Assembly (NCBI RefSeq): GCF_002831645.1 | Contig: NZ_CP025117.1 | Span: 1,743,514-1,807,513 of the forward strand | DNA from: Olleya sp. Bg11-27 | Lineage (GTDB): Bacteria; Bacteroidota; Bacteroidia; Flavobacteriales; Flavobacteriaceae | DNA: 64,000 bases | Direction: 5' to 3' | Shown here: positions 22,501 through 27,543 of the stretch, piece by piece | Numbering within the stretch: position 1 is the first letter of the stretch | Layout: each line of letters starts with the position of its first letter | The notes under the pieces: model-generated | Seen by the model: the letters and a program-made list of their open reading frames with translations, nothing else | Told to the model about the DNA's origin: nothing | Database searches by the model: none | Program-made: the position numbers and the translations under genes

Positions 22501-23009
22501 GTGATAACGATCCAACGAATGATGATACGGATGGAGATTCTATTCCAGATTATTTAGATACGGATGATGATAATGACGGAGTTTTAACGTCTGATGAGTA
22601 TCCTGACCCTAATGATAATGGTATCGGGTTTGGTGATGATGCTGTTGATAGTGATGGTGATGGTTTACCAGATTATTTAGATGTAAATAACGCTTCATCT
22701 TCTGAAGATAACCTTGAAATATTTAATGCAGTTACACCTAACGGAGATGGTGATAATGATGTGTTTGTAATTAGAAACATAGAGTTATATCCTGAAAATA
22801 CTGTTAAGATTTATAATAGATGGGGAGTTGTAGTTTATGAGACTTCAGGTTACGGATCAAATGGTAACTATTTTGATGGTCGATCTAACGGAAGAGTCAA
22901 TGTTCAGGAAGATGAATTATTACCTGTAGGGACTTACTTCTATATTATAGAGTATACCGTGGAAGGTGATACTAAATCAAGAGCAGGATATTTATATATT
23001 CAACGTTAA
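7596..23009 (+). CDS. Giant T9SS-secreted repeat protein (type B sorting domain), SprB-like adhesin candidate
   Basis: This encodes 5137 residues in one uninterrupted frame. An N-terminal signal peptide ends near TYGQ; the Met at 7632 gives a more compact signal peptide and is an alternative start. Residues about 60-700 hold beta-rich modules, two of them VCBS/cadherin-like. Thrombospondin type 3-like DxDxDG runs appear near 687-710 and again to about 1290. Residues about 1307-4088 are 26 copies of a 107-residue SdrD_B/Cna_B-like domain (SGTILDENGDPVSGIVLTL...). Then come three 118-residue repeats, five 69-residue Ca2+-binding repeats, more DxDGDG runs and a C-terminal gliding-motility type B sorting domain (TPNGDGDNDVF, YNRWGVVVYE). 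The product should be exported by T9SS and displayed on the cell surface, probably as a Ca2+-stiffened adhesin. The following PorP/SprF and OmpA genes support this. The adhesive role is inference. Confidence 0.93.
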   Translation: MKNSTPFLFYFKMLKPFFSATVKSLFLLCFLNLGMTYGQNKSTVLNKDPNVKIAPIKYSDEEIHEDSKVDSFEGFFGGLSKLQSDATARTVTSVDLNGTGAGVDNSVAAIVGFIYRTVSIDNTVTTTSGTLNSATITFSSDPSGTPSGAPDPNDRVWLYDSSGASLGSVTINAAFGPYVSPGYGTNSFTIQTSGNGVYNITETNGAAILVANFEDFLYNFAYAHTGGVVTDGTRYMIVSVTDANNTLSATSEINLVNPPAAVDDVNTILANAIVPVSGDLLSNDTDATTGDVLTITEIYGFTTTVDATYATTYGFLTAQSDGSYDYIADNNNIAVRGLGNGASITDVISYTVTDLNGNVDFGYLTITINGVDELPVATDNLNTVAVNTAITASGNVIFDDDGFGVDTGDRPLAQLIWETEYADGVPINGTSRLINGVNVSFVTSDPGAVGTVTNQTVNYGTNGGHSGYLLFNSNPTVNPAPDNTLIINFDNPVANLFFTISDIDYSQGTSWQDLMRVTSSLDGANVSYVSRANGSVVTVGSDTFYGTGSVPPNDAHGNVSFYFDTPVDQIILDYNYGPQVTDADPSNQIAGLTDLNWQDSAVPRVGEVYGNIADVGVSIPTTYGFIVLNGDGTYTYTLDTSNPDVINLLVGDTLTDVIPYTLIDSVDNTGNKDTANLTMTINGSATDSDMDGVVDANDLDDDNDGILDVNELECSAGFVDLNQTFTNNSTGTNGGTGTAILSNLYPFSGADVVTAVYEVQGNANWSSGVRSLTGTAGISGAYINTQPENTDFPSGDVGVYTYTFSEPVYNVEFKFGGLDNQDRADFLAANSGVNTSVFLSDINLGANGTFTGQNVVSSAGGSNAPNNAIQVSIPGPVTEVTITVGKQDGNAGNVTMQFYELEYCIGLDTDADGIPDYLDLDSDNDGCFDAIEGGDNILLANVNTDGTLDGTVDSVTGVPNNVDVNNGQTVGGAADNTIFDSFNQCDQDGDGVVDANDACSGYDDSVDIDGDLVPDSCDLDNDNDGILDSNEGKCNTLEQSGSWTISGTTASYTFTNGIIANVTTTNSAGFLEDNFTNQAFWSEDLANDVSLENSYVWGTTLTVNYVDSLGNPIKVTNPIIHLDRLGGTEAGIQNGAIVTLLNGLTWNALSGTSDFSTTSTTASDSGIGTTADAGHIQDSTQDDSDGTAAGTLQINGEISTFTIEFVQGGLFGTSTDSIELILAACQSLDTDTDGTPDYLDNDSDGDGCFDAFEGGDTINTTDIDVDGQLTGTVDSTTGVPNNVDVNTGQTVGSSTNAAFNACTVGIVSGTILDENGDPVSGIVLTLDDGDAGTVDPTATTDASGNYSFTNVPVGEYTVEQTTPANTTVVDGDTTDDGDTVVNTDTTDSSIPVTVTAGEVDADNNFENSPAPGSVSGTILDENGDPVSGIVLTLDDGDAGTVDPTVTTDASGNYSFTNVPVGEYTVEQTTPANTTVVDGDTTDDGDTVVNTDTTDSSIPVTVTAGEVDADNNFENSPAPGSVSGTILDENGDPVSGIVLTLDDGDAGTVDPTVTTDASGNYSFTNVPVGEYTVEQTTPANTTVVDGDTTDDGDTVVNTDTTDSSIPVTVTAGEVDADNNFENSPAPGSVSGTILDENGDPVSGIVLTLDDGDAGTVDPTATTDASGNYVFTNVPVGEYTVEQTTPANTTVVDGDTTDDGDTVVNTDTTDSSIPVTVTAGEVDADNNFENSPAPGSVSGTILDENGDPVSGIVLTLDDGDAGTVDPTVTTDASGNYVFTNVPVGEYTVEQTTPANTTVVDGDTTDDGDTVVNTDTTDSSIPVTVTAGEVDADNNFENSPAPGSVSGTILDENGDPVSGIVLTLDDGDAGTVDPTATTDASGNYVFTNVPVGEYTVEQTTPANTTVVDGDTTDDGDTVVNTDTTDSSIPVTVTAGEVDADNNFENSPAPGSVSGTILDENGDPVSGIVLTLDDGDAGTVDPTATTDASGNYVFTNVPVGEYTVEQTTPANTTVVDGDTTDDGDTVVNTDTTDSSIPVTVTAGEVDADNNFENSPAPGSVSGTILDENGDPVSGIVLTLDDGDAGTVDPTATTDASGNYSFTNVPVGEYTVEQTTPANTTVVDGDTTDDGDTVVNTDTTDSSIPVTVTAGEVDADNNFENSPAPGSVSGTILDENGDPVSGIVLTLDDGDAGTVDPTATTDASGNYVFTNVPVGEYTVEQTTPANTTVVDGDTTDDGDTVVNTDTTDSSIPVTVTAGEVDADNNFENSPAPGSVSGTILDENGDPVSGIVLTLDDGDAGTVDPTATTDASGNYSFTNVPVGEYTVEQTTPANTTVVDGDTTDDGDTVVNTDTTDSSIPVTVTAGEVDADNNFENSPAPGSVSGTILDENGDPVSGIVLTLDDGDAGTVDPTATTDASGNYSFTNVPVGEYTVEQTTPANTTVVDGDTTDDGDTVVNTDTTDSSIPVTVTAGEVDADNNFENSPAPGSVSGTILDENGDPVSGIVLTLDDGDAGTVDPTATTDASGNYSFTNVPVGEYTVEQTTPANTTVVDGDTTDDGDTVVNTDTTDSSIPVTVTAGEVDADNNFENSPAPGSVSGTILDENGDPVSGIVLTLDDGDAGTVDPTVTTDASGNYSFTNVPVGEYTVEQTTPANTTVVDGDTTDDGDTVVNTDTTDSSIPVTVTAGEVDADNNFENSPAPGSVSGTILDENGDPVSGIVLTLDDGDAGTVDPTVTTDASGNYSFTNVPVGEYTVEQTTPANTTVVDGDTTDDGDTVVNTDTTDSSIPVTVTAGEVDADNNFENSPAPGSVSGTILDENGDPVSGIVLTLDDGDAGTVDPTATTDASGNYVFTNVPVGEYTVEQTTPANTTVVDGDTTDDGDTVVNTDTTDSSIPVTVTAGEVDADNNFENSPAPGSVSGTILDENGDPVSGIVLTLDDGDAGTVDPTATTDASGNYVFTNVPVGEYTVEQTTPANTTVVDGDTTDDGDTVVNTDTTDSSIPVTVTAGEVDADNNFENSPAPGSVSGTILDENGDPVSGIVLTLDDGDAGTVDPTATTDASGNYVFTNVPVGEYTVEQTTPANTTVVDGDTTDDGDTVVNTDTTDSSIPVTVTAGEVDADNNFENSPAPGSVSGTILDENGDPVSGIVLTLDDGDAGTVDPTATTDASGNYSFTNVPVGEYTVEQTTPANTTVVDGDTTDDGDTVVNTDTTDSSIPVTVTAGEVDADNNFENSPAPGSVSGTILDENGDPVSGIVLTLDDGDAGTVDPTATTDASGNYVFTNVPVGEYTVEQTTPANTTVVDGDTTDDGDTVVNTDTTDSSIPVTVTAGEVDADNNFENSPAPGSVSGTILDENGDPVSGIVLTLDDGDAGTVDPTATTDASGNYSFTNVPVGEYTVEQTTPANTTVVDGDTTDDGDTVVNTDTTDSSIPVTVTAGEVDADNNFENSPAPGSVSGTILDENGDPVSGIVLTLDDGDAGTVDPTVTTDASGNYSFTNVPVGEYTVEQTTPANTTVVDGDTTDDGDTVVNTDTTDSSIPVTVTAGEVDADNNFENSPAPGSVSGTILDENGDPVSGIVLTLDDGDAGTVDPTVTTDASGNYSFTNVPVGEYTVEQTTPANTTVVDGDTTDDGDTVVNTDTTDSSIPVTVTAGEVDADNNFENSPAPGSVSGTILDENGDPVSGIVLTLDDGDAGTVDPTVTTDASGNYSFTNVPVGEYTVEQTTPANTTVVDGDTTDDGDTVVNTDTTDSSIPVTVTAGEVDADNNFENSPAPGSVSGTILDENGDPVSGIVLTLDDGDAGTVDPTATTDASGNYSFTNVPVGEYTVEQTTPANTTVVDGDTTDDGDTVVNTDTTDSSIPVTVTAGEVDADNNFENSPAPGSVSGTILDENGDPVSGIVLTLDDGDAGTVDPTVTTDASGNYSFTNVPVGEYTVEQTTPANTTVVDGDTTDDGDTVVNTDTTDSSIPVTVTAGEVDADNNFENSPAPGSVSGTILDENGDPVSGIVLTLDDGDAGTVDPTATTDASGNYSFTNVPVGEYTVEQTTPANTTVVDGDTTDDGDTVVNTDTTDSSIPVTVTAGEVDADNNFENSPVVGTVTGTVDITDTSVPGDTLDVVVTDNDLNIDSAVIETIDVVVVNDVTGESEIVTLTETGVDTGVFTGTVDTVFGTTGGTDNDGTINTQTGDTVTVTYDDVLDADGNDPVAVTDTDIVGAGATGTVDITDTSVPGDTLDVVVTDNDLNTDSAVIETIDVVVVNDVTGESEIVTLTETGVDTGVFTGTVDTVFGTTGGTDNDGTINTQTGDTVTVTYDDVLDADGNDPVAVTDTDIVGAGATGTVDITDTSVPGDTLDVVVTDNDLNTDSAVIETIDVVVVNDVTGESEIVTLTETGVDTGVFTGTVDTVFGTTGGTDNDGTINTQTGDTVTVTYDDVLDADGNDPVAVTDTDIVGDTDTDGDGVIDSVEILNGTDPNNACDYNVADITEVITATTDCDNDGLTDAEEINGPDGDPTTDDGTDPTEPDTDGDGVLDGTEILNGTDPNNACDYNVADITEVITATTDCDNDGLTDAEEINGPDGDPTTDDGTDPTESDTDGDGVLDGTEVANGTDPNNACDYNAVDITEVITATTDCDNDGLTDAEEINGPDGDPTTDDGTDPTESDTDGDGVLDGTEVANGTDPNNACDYNAVDITEVITATTDCDNDGLTDAEEINGPDGDPTTDDGTDPTESDTDGDGVLDGTEVANGTDPNNACDYNVADVTEVITATTDCDNDGLTDAEEINGPDGDPTTNDGTDPTNPDSDGDGVSDGTEVLVDNTDPNNVCDFVVGSITLPQDALFLTLDCDGDGVTNGQEIIDGTDPINACDYTIGSQDETMVSLTWEALDCDGDGVINGTELDDNTNPLNPCEFILSSTTVPQSVEWLEGDCDSDNVPNGEEFPLGDTDDDGTPNWLDADDDNDGVDTINEDYADTDVSDGDVDPTGDNDPTNDDTDGDSIPDYLDTDDDNDGVLTSDEYPDPNDNGIGFGDDAVDSDGDGLPDYLDVNNASSSEDNLEIFNAVTPNGDGDNDVFVIRNIELYPENTVKIYNRWGVVVYETSGYGSNGNYFDGRSNGRVNVQEDELLPVGTYFYIIEYTVEGDTKSRAGYLYIQR
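11513..19858 (+). repeat. 26 tandem 321-bp repeats within the giant gene (107-residue SdrD_B/Cna_B-like domain)
   Basis: The unit is exactly 321 bp and 26 units fill 8346 bp without a partial copy. By eye, units differ at only five sites: Ala/Val (gcg/gtg), a gat/gac Asp codon, Ser/Val (agt/gtt), a second gat/gac Asp codon, and gccgat/gcagac. The five sites assort in many combinations. Each encoded domain has 16 Asp and 5 Glu but no Lys, Arg or His, a net charge near -21. The fold is inferred from the SGTILDENGDPVSGI start and the DASGNYSFTNVPVGEYTV strand pattern, typical of Cna_B/SdrD_B domains. Confidence 0.97.
19871..20932 (+). repeat. Three tandem 354-bp repeats within the giant gene (118 residues each)
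   Basis: The unit begins at 19871, 20225 and 20579, exactly 354 bp apart. The encoded unit starts TVDITDTSVPGDTLDVVVTD and contains VTLTETGVDTGVFTGTVDT, a beta-sandwich-like pattern also rich in Asp and Thr and free of Lys and Arg. The only difference I noticed is Ile versus Thr in DLNID/DLNTD in the first copy and a silent change in its PGD region. I do not recognise a named family with certainty. Confidence 0.93.
20925..21959 (+). repeat. Five tandem 207-bp repeats within the giant gene (thrombospondin type 3-like, 69 residues each)
   Basis: A shared point in the unit recurs at 20964, 21171, 21378, 21585 and 21792, a constant 207 bp. The encoded unit carries TDGDGVLDGTE, NGTDPNNACDYN and TDCDNDGLTDAEEINGPDGD, i.e. 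paired DxDxDG calcium-binding loops and two Cys. The copies are more diverged than the 321-bp units. Array ends are approximate. Confidence 0.9.
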
Positions 23010-23075
23010 TAATTGAAAAATAAAGAGGTAGTTTTAAACTGCCTCTTATAAAAAATAAATTCATACCTATTTATA

Positions 23076-24008
23076 ATGAAAAATAGAATTTTAATTTTAG
23101 TAGCTGTAATAAGTACTTTTTGCTTGGTTGATGTATCTGCCCAACAAGATGCTCAATACACGCAATACATGTATAATACACTAAGTATTAATCCAGCTTA
23201 TGCTGGGGCTAGAGATGGTTTAAGTGCCTTGATATTGTATCGTACACAATGGGTGGGCTTAGATGGAGCTCCAGATACAGGGACATTTAATATCCATACA
23301 CCATTAGGAAATGAAGGTAAGGTTGGTGTTGGACTTTCTGTTGTTAATGATAGGATAGGGCCAAGTCAAGAAACTTTTTTAGATGCTTCTTTTTCTTACT
23401 CAATTAATACTTCAGATAAAGGAAAACTATCTTTAGGAATAAATGCAGGTGGAAGTCTAATGGATATAAAATATTCAGAACTAAATCAGTATAACAATGG
23501 TGATCCATTATTAGCGACTGATGTAGATAATAAGTTTTCACCTCAGTTTGGAGCAGGTGTTTATTATAGAAGTGCTGACACATGGTATTTAGGACTTTCT
23601 GTTCCTAATATGCTTGAAACAAAGTATTTGGATAAAGGGTCGTTATCTGAAGCTTCTGAGAGAATGAATTTTTATGTAATGGGAGGGTATGTATTTGATA
23701 TTAATACAGATTTAAAATTGAAACCTGCCTTTTTAGCTAAAGCAGTTTCTGGAGCGCCATTACAGGCAGATTTAACGGTTAATGCATTGTATAAAGATAA
23801 ATTTACTGTCGGTTTAGCATATCGTTGGTCTGCAGCTGTCAGTGGACTTCTAGGATATCAGGTGTCTGATAGTGTTATGTTAGGGTTTGGTTATGATAGA
23901 GAGGTTACAGATTTAGGATTAACTAAATTTGATTCAGGTTCTTTTGAAGTCTTTTTAAGATTTGAACCAAGGGATGTAACTAAAATTTTATCACCAAGAT
24001 TCTTTTAA
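23076..24008 (+). CDS. PorP/SprF family type IX secretion system membrane protein
   Basis: The 310-residue product starts with a signal peptide (MKNRILILVAVISTFCLVDV, cut after SAQ) followed by DAQYTQYMYNTLSINPAYAG, the hallmark N-terminus of PorP/SprF outer-membrane beta barrels. Alternating hydrophobic strands continue to the C-terminal FLRFEPR. In Flavobacterium johnsoniae SprF is encoded right after sprB and is needed to secrete that type B sorting-domain adhesin. The same arrangement is seen here, 66 bases after the giant gene, so this protein is most likely its dedicated secretion partner. A weak hairpin without a T tract (23023-23047) lies in the gap and may lower, rather than stop, transcription into this gene. 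Confidence 0.93.
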   Translation: MKNRILILVAVISTFCLVDVSAQQDAQYTQYMYNTLSINPAYAGARDGLSALILYRTQWVGLDGAPDTGTFNIHTPLGNEGKVGVGLSVVNDRIGPSQETFLDASFSYSINTSDKGKLSLGINAGGSLMDIKYSELNQYNNGDPLLATDVDNKFSPQFGAGVYYRSADTWYLGLSVPNMLETKYLDKGSLSEASERMNFYVMGGYVFDINTDLKLKPAFLAKAVSGAPLQADLTVNALYKDKFTVGLAYRWSAAVSGLLGYQVSDSVMLGFGYDREVTDLGLTKFDSGSFEVFLRFEPRDVTKILSPRFF

Positions 24009-24027
24009 TATATTGATACTATAGATT

Positions 24028-25941
24028 ATGAAAAATAAATATATACTTTCTGCCTTAATCATTGCACTAACGTTTACATTTTCATTTGGACAAGATGATG
24101 GTATTTCTACAGGTATAGATAAAAAGTATGATAAATTGTCATATGTAGCAACAACAAAAGAATTGTTGAAACTTGTAGAGAAAGGAAATAGAACACCAGA
24201 AGTTTATAAAAAGCTTGCTAACTCGTACTATTTTAATAGTAAAATGGAAGATGCCGCTAAGTGGTATGGTGAGTTATTCATGTTAGACGCAGTTGTAGAA
24301 TATGAGTATTATTATAGATATGCAATGAGTTTAAAGGCTATTGGAGATTATAAGAGTGCTAATGCTACCATGACAAAATTTGCAACTTACAAGCCAGAAG
24401 ATTCTAGAGCCATTTTATTTTCTAAGTCACCTAATTATTTAGAAACTATTGAAGCGCTTTCCGGAGATTTTGAATTAGAAAATTTAGATTTAAATTCTCG
24501 TTTTTCAGATTTTGGAACGTCTTTCTATAAAGATGGAATTGTATTTGCATCGTCTAGAGGTGATGGTGATTTATACAAATGGAATGAACAACCATTCTTA
24601 GATTTGTATTTTAAAAGTGACGACTCTGTTGCAGTAGTTCCTTTTTCAGAAAACTTAAATACTAAATTTCACGAGTCTTCAACCTCCTTTACTAAGGATG
24701 GAAATACGGTGTATTTTACAAGAAATAATTACTTCAAAGGTAAGGTTAGAAAAAGTGGAGAGAAAGTTAATGGATTAAAGATTTTTAAAGCCGAATTTGT
24801 AAATGGTGCATGGAAAAAGATGGTTAGTATGCCATTTAATAATGACGATTATAATGTGGCGCATCCAGCATTAAGTTTAGATGAAACTAAATTATACTTT
24901 GCAAGTGATATGCCAGGGACTCATGGTAAATCTGATATCTATTATGTCGATATTTTAGAAGATGGTGCTTATGGAGAACCTGTTAACCTTGGAAGTACTA
25001 TTAATACAGAGGGTAGAGAAAATTTTCCGTACATAAGTAATAATGGAACATTATATTTTTCTTCAGATGGACAACAAGGGCTTGGAGGATTAGATATTTT
25101 TATGACTAATTTAGACGGTTCAAATCAAGAGATTACTAACTTAGGTAAGCCGATTAATAGTTCTAGAGATGATTTCGAGTTTATTATAGACGAATTTTCT
25201 AATATAGGATATTTAACATCTAACAGATACAATGGTAAAGGGGATGATGATATTTATAGATTTCAAAGAACTTTTTGTACTCAGTTAGTCTCAGGAACGA
25301 CAGTAAACAAAAAAACAAATGTTATTATACCTTACGCAAGTGTAGTGGTTATAAACGAAAAAGGAGTGGAAGTCCAAAACTTAACTTCAGATCAGAATGG
25401 CGCATTTAGCTATGAAGGGGCATGTTATAAACAGAAGTATAATGTTATTGCATCTAAAGATGGTTATATTCAAGCAGACCAAACGTTTTTAGTTAATCCT
25501 AAAAAGAAAGAAGATGTTGTTTTAAAACTAAAATTAACACCAGATACGTCACAACCTGCAGAAGTTGGGATGGATTTAGTAGAGGTTTTAAACTTAAAGC
25601 CTATATATTTTGACTTTGATAAATCTAACATTAGACCTGACGCAGAACTAGAATTAAAGAAGGTTATTGATTATATGATAAAGTACCCTTCAGTAAGAAT
25701 TGATGTGCAGTCACATACAGATTCTAGAGCATCAGACGATTATAACTGGGCTTTATCTAACAGAAGAAACGTTTCGACTAAACAATATATTATCCAAAAA
25801 GGAGGCATATCGGCAGACAGATTAGAGGGTAAAGGATACGGAGAGACTATGTTGGTAAATAGATGTAGTAACGATGTTAAATGTACAGAAGAAGACCATG
25901 ATTTAAATAGAAGAAGTAATTTTATTATTATTTCTAGATAA
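24028..25941 (+). CDS. OmpA family protein with TPR, PD40 propeller and carboxypeptidase-regulatory-like domains
   Basis: The 637-residue product has a signal peptide (to SFGQ) and a short TPR-like helical region (about residues 40-130). A WD40-like PD40 beta propeller follows (about 160-410; FASSRGDGDLY, YFASDMPGTHGKSDIYYV, YFSSDGQQGLGGLDIFM). Next is a carboxypeptidase-regulatory-like domain (about 425-500) and a C-terminal OmpA peptidoglycan-binding domain (YFDFDKSNIRPDAELEL, then HTDSRASDDYNWALSNRR). It should be anchored at the outer membrane and grip peptidoglycan. It starts 19 bases after the PorP/SprF gene. The giant protein, PorP/SprF and OmpA triplet is a recurring arrangement for type B T9SS cargo in Bacteroidetes. 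Confidence 0.93.
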   Translation: MKNKYILSALIIALTFTFSFGQDDGISTGIDKKYDKLSYVATTKELLKLVEKGNRTPEVYKKLANSYYFNSKMEDAAKWYGELFMLDAVVEYEYYYRYAMSLKAIGDYKSANATMTKFATYKPEDSRAILFSKSPNYLETIEALSGDFELENLDLNSRFSDFGTSFYKDGIVFASSRGDGDLYKWNEQPFLDLYFKSDDSVAVVPFSENLNTKFHESSTSFTKDGNTVYFTRNNYFKGKVRKSGEKVNGLKIFKAEFVNGAWKKMVSMPFNNDDYNVAHPALSLDETKLYFASDMPGTHGKSDIYYVDILEDGAYGEPVNLGSTINTEGRENFPYISNNGTLYFSSDGQQGLGGLDIFMTNLDGSNQEITNLGKPINSSRDDFEFIIDEFSNIGYLTSNRYNGKGDDDIYRFQRTFCTQLVSGTTVNKKTNVIIPYASVVVINEKGVEVQNLTSDQNGAFSYEGACYKQKYNVIASKDGYIQADQTFLVNPKKKEDVVLKLKLTPDTSQPAEVGMDLVEVLNLKPIYFDFDKSNIRPDAELELKKVIDYMIKYPSVRIDVQSHTDSRASDDYNWALSNRRNVSTKQYIIQKGGISADRLEGKGYGETMLVNRCSNDVKCTEEDHDLNRRSNFIIISR

Positions 25942-25962
25942 GATCACCAGGTTTAGATAAAC

Positions 25963-25996
25963 AAAAAGCATCTCTATTTTTAGAGATGCTTTTTTT
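25963..25996 (+). terminator. Intrinsic terminator ending the giant protein-porP-ompA operon
   Basis: AAAAAGCATCTCTA pairs with TAGAGATGCTTTTT around a TTTT loop, followed by more T residues. It lies about 20 bases after the OmpA-family stop codon. Confidence 0.92.
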
Positions 25997-26063
25997 ATTA
26001 AAATAAACTAAAAACAAAATATTCAAAATTCTAATTATTAACTTTGTGTATCAATTATAATGA

Positions 26064-26600
26064 ATGAAAGAAGAAAACGTAATTTTAGTTAACCAATTTG
26101 ATGAGCAGATAGGATTAATGCCTAAAATGGAAGCGCATGAAAAAGCGCTATTGCATAGGGCTTTTTCTGTTTTTGTATTTAATAATAAAAATGAATTAAT
26201 GCTACAACAAAGAGCATTAACTAAGTACCACTCTCCTGGATTATGGACAAACACCTGTTGTAGTCACCAAAGAGAAGGAGAAACTAATTTACAAGCAGGT
26301 TCTAGACGTTTAATGGAAGAGATGGGGTTTGTTACCGATTTGGTAGAAAAGACCTCTTTTATATACAAAGCGCCTTTTGACAATGGTTTAACAGAGCATG
26401 AATTAGATCACATTATGGTTGGCTATTATGAAGACAACCCAAATATAAATAAAGAGGAAGTTGAGTGCTGGAAATGGATGCCATTAGAGGATGTGAGAAA
26501 AGATATAGAAGCACAACCGCACTTATACACCGCTTGGTTTATAATTATTTTTGATAAGTTTTACCATTTTATAAATATAAATCATGAGAGTAACAGTTAG
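26064..26600 (+). CDS. idi: Isopentenyl-diphosphate delta-isomerase (type I)
   Basis: The 178-residue product is a type I Nudix-fold isopentenyl diphosphate isomerase. It interconverts IPP and DMAPP for isoprenoid synthesis, such as menaquinone and carotenoids. The metal and active-site features are visible: TNTCCSHQREGE carries the catalytic Cys and metal-binding His, and SRRLMEEMGF is the Nudix-like glutamate helix. The later WKWMPLEDV block is also typical. The length matches the bacterial enzyme. A TAACTTTG box at 26039-26046 fits the flavobacterial -7 element close to the start. The 3' end overlaps the next gene by 17 bases, so the two are translationally coupled. Confidence 0.96.
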   Translation: MKEENVILVNQFDEQIGLMPKMEAHEKALLHRAFSVFVFNNKNELMLQQRALTKYHSPGLWTNTCCSHQREGETNLQAGSRRLMEEMGFVTDLVEKTSFIYKAPFDNGLTEHELDHIMVGYYEDNPNINKEEVECWKWMPLEDVRKDIEAQPHLYTAWFIIIFDKFYHFININHESNS

Positions 26601-26994
26601 TAGAAAAGCTCATTTTAATGCAGCACATCGATTATATCGTAAAGATTGGTCGTTTGAAAAAAATAACGAGATCTTTGGAAAATGTAATAATCCTAACTAT
26701 CATGGTCATAATTATGAATTGATAGCAAGTGTTACAGGAGATATAGATCAAGAAACAGGATTTGTCATAGATGTAAAAATTTTAAAAGACATTATTAAAG
26801 TTGAAGTTGAAGATGCTTTTGATCATAAAAATCTGAATTTAGATGTTGCCGAGTTTAAAGATGTAAATCCAACTGCAGAAAACATTGTGGTTGTTATTTA
26901 CAATAAAATTAAGGCGCAGTTAAAACCTAGCCTAGACCTAGAGGTTACCCTTTATGAGACACCAAGAAACTTTGTTAGTTATTCTGGTAAATAA
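26584..26994 (+). CDS. 6-pyruvoyl tetrahydropterin synthase / 6-carboxytetrahydropterin synthase family protein
   Basis: The 136-residue product belongs to the PTPS/QueD family, which acts on dihydroneopterin triphosphate. Zinc ligands are the His in FNAAHRL and the two His in NYHGHNYEL. The catalytic Cys sits in GKCNNPNYHGH, five residues before HGH, as in animal PTPS (CNNPNGHGH) rather than the three-residue spacing of E. coli QueD. The acid and His of the triad lie in FDHKNLN, and the substrate Glu in LYETPRN. It may serve queuosine (QueD) or a pterin pathway; the sequence alone does not decide, so no symbol is given. It overlaps idi by 17 bases in another frame. Confidence 0.92.
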   Translation: MRVTVSRKAHFNAAHRLYRKDWSFEKNNEIFGKCNNPNYHGHNYELIASVTGDIDQETGFVIDVKILKDIIKVEVEDAFDHKNLNLDVAEFKDVNPTAENIVVVIYNKIKAQLKPSLDLEVTLYETPRNFVSYSGK

Positions 26995-27088
26995 ACTATT
27001 TAATATAAATAAAGGCTTTAAAATGCATATAAATAGTTCTAATTTCGAACTTTATATGTAGCTTTGCAGCTAAATAAATTTAAAAGTT

Positions 27089-27358
27089 ATGGCAAATAAA
27101 AGAGACCTAAAAAAAGACATTAATTACGTTTTAGGAGATATTATTGAAGCAGTATATGTTTGGGAATATTCAAACACTGATAAGGACAATTCAAAAAGTG
27201 AAGCAATTATAGATGACGCTATTGAGACATTTGACGATCTTATTTCTAAATTAAACACAAAAGTTGAAGAAAATAAGAAAGCTCATTTTAACGCTATTAA
27301 GTCTGACCTTGAGGTAAAAGGACGCGCGTTAATTGAAAGAATAAATAAATTAGGATAA
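27089..27358 (+). CDS. Hypothetical protein, small and charged
   Basis: This 89-residue protein starts MANKRDLKKDINYVLGDIIE. It is predicted to be mostly helical, rich in Lys, Asp and Glu, with no signal peptide or membrane segment. I recognise it only as the kind of short conserved hypothetical common in Flavobacteriaceae; no function can be given. It is a real gene by codon pattern, by a TAGCTTTG box at 27059-27066 that matches TAnnTTTG 23 bases before the ATG, and by its placement between idi/PTPS and tRNA-Thr. I see no strong hairpin between its stop and the tRNA promoter. Confidence 0.8.
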   Translation: MANKRDLKKDINYVLGDIIEAVYVWEYSNTDKDNSKSEAIIDDAIETFDDLISKLNTKVEENKKAHFNAIKSDLEVKGRALIERINKLG

Positions 27359-27373
27359 TTTATTAAAAAAAAG

Positions 27374-27405
27374 TTTGGTCAATCTAATAGTTAGTACTAT
27401 ATTTG
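27374..27405 (+). promoter_or_regulatory. Flavobacterial housekeeping promoter of tRNA-Thr
   Basis: TTTG at 27374-27377 and TATATTTG at 27398-27405 are separated by 20 bases. This is an exact match to the Bacteroidetes sigma-A consensus (TTTG at -33, TAnnTTTG at -7). The tRNA begins 12 bases later. Confidence 0.85.
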
Positions 27406-27416
27406 CCAACTCTTTT

Positions 27417-27493
27417 GCCGATGTAGCTCAGCTGGCTAGAGCAGCTGATTTGTAATCAGCAGGTCGTGGGTTCGAGTCCCTCCATCGGCTCCA
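27417..27493 (+). tRNA. tRNA-Thr (anticodon TGT)
   Basis: A full cloverleaf can be drawn. The acceptor arms are GCCGATG and CATCGGC, followed by discriminator T and an encoded CCA at 27491-27493. The D arm holds GCTCAGCTGGCTAGAGC, the anticodon stem GCTGA/TCAGC encloses TTTGTAA with anticodon TGT, and the T arm is GTGGGTTCGAGTCCC. The anticodon reads ACA and other ACN threonine codons. Confidence 0.97.
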
Positions 27494-27527
27494 AAAAGCT
27501 TCTCAATTTTGAGAAGCTTTTTTTTTG
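27494..27527 (+). terminator. Intrinsic terminator after tRNA-Thr
   Basis: AAAAGCTTCTCA pairs with TGAGAAGCTTTT around an ATTT loop and is followed by a run of T. It abuts the tRNA 3' end. Confidence 0.9.
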
Positions 27528-27543
27528 TTTAAAAAAGCCAAAT

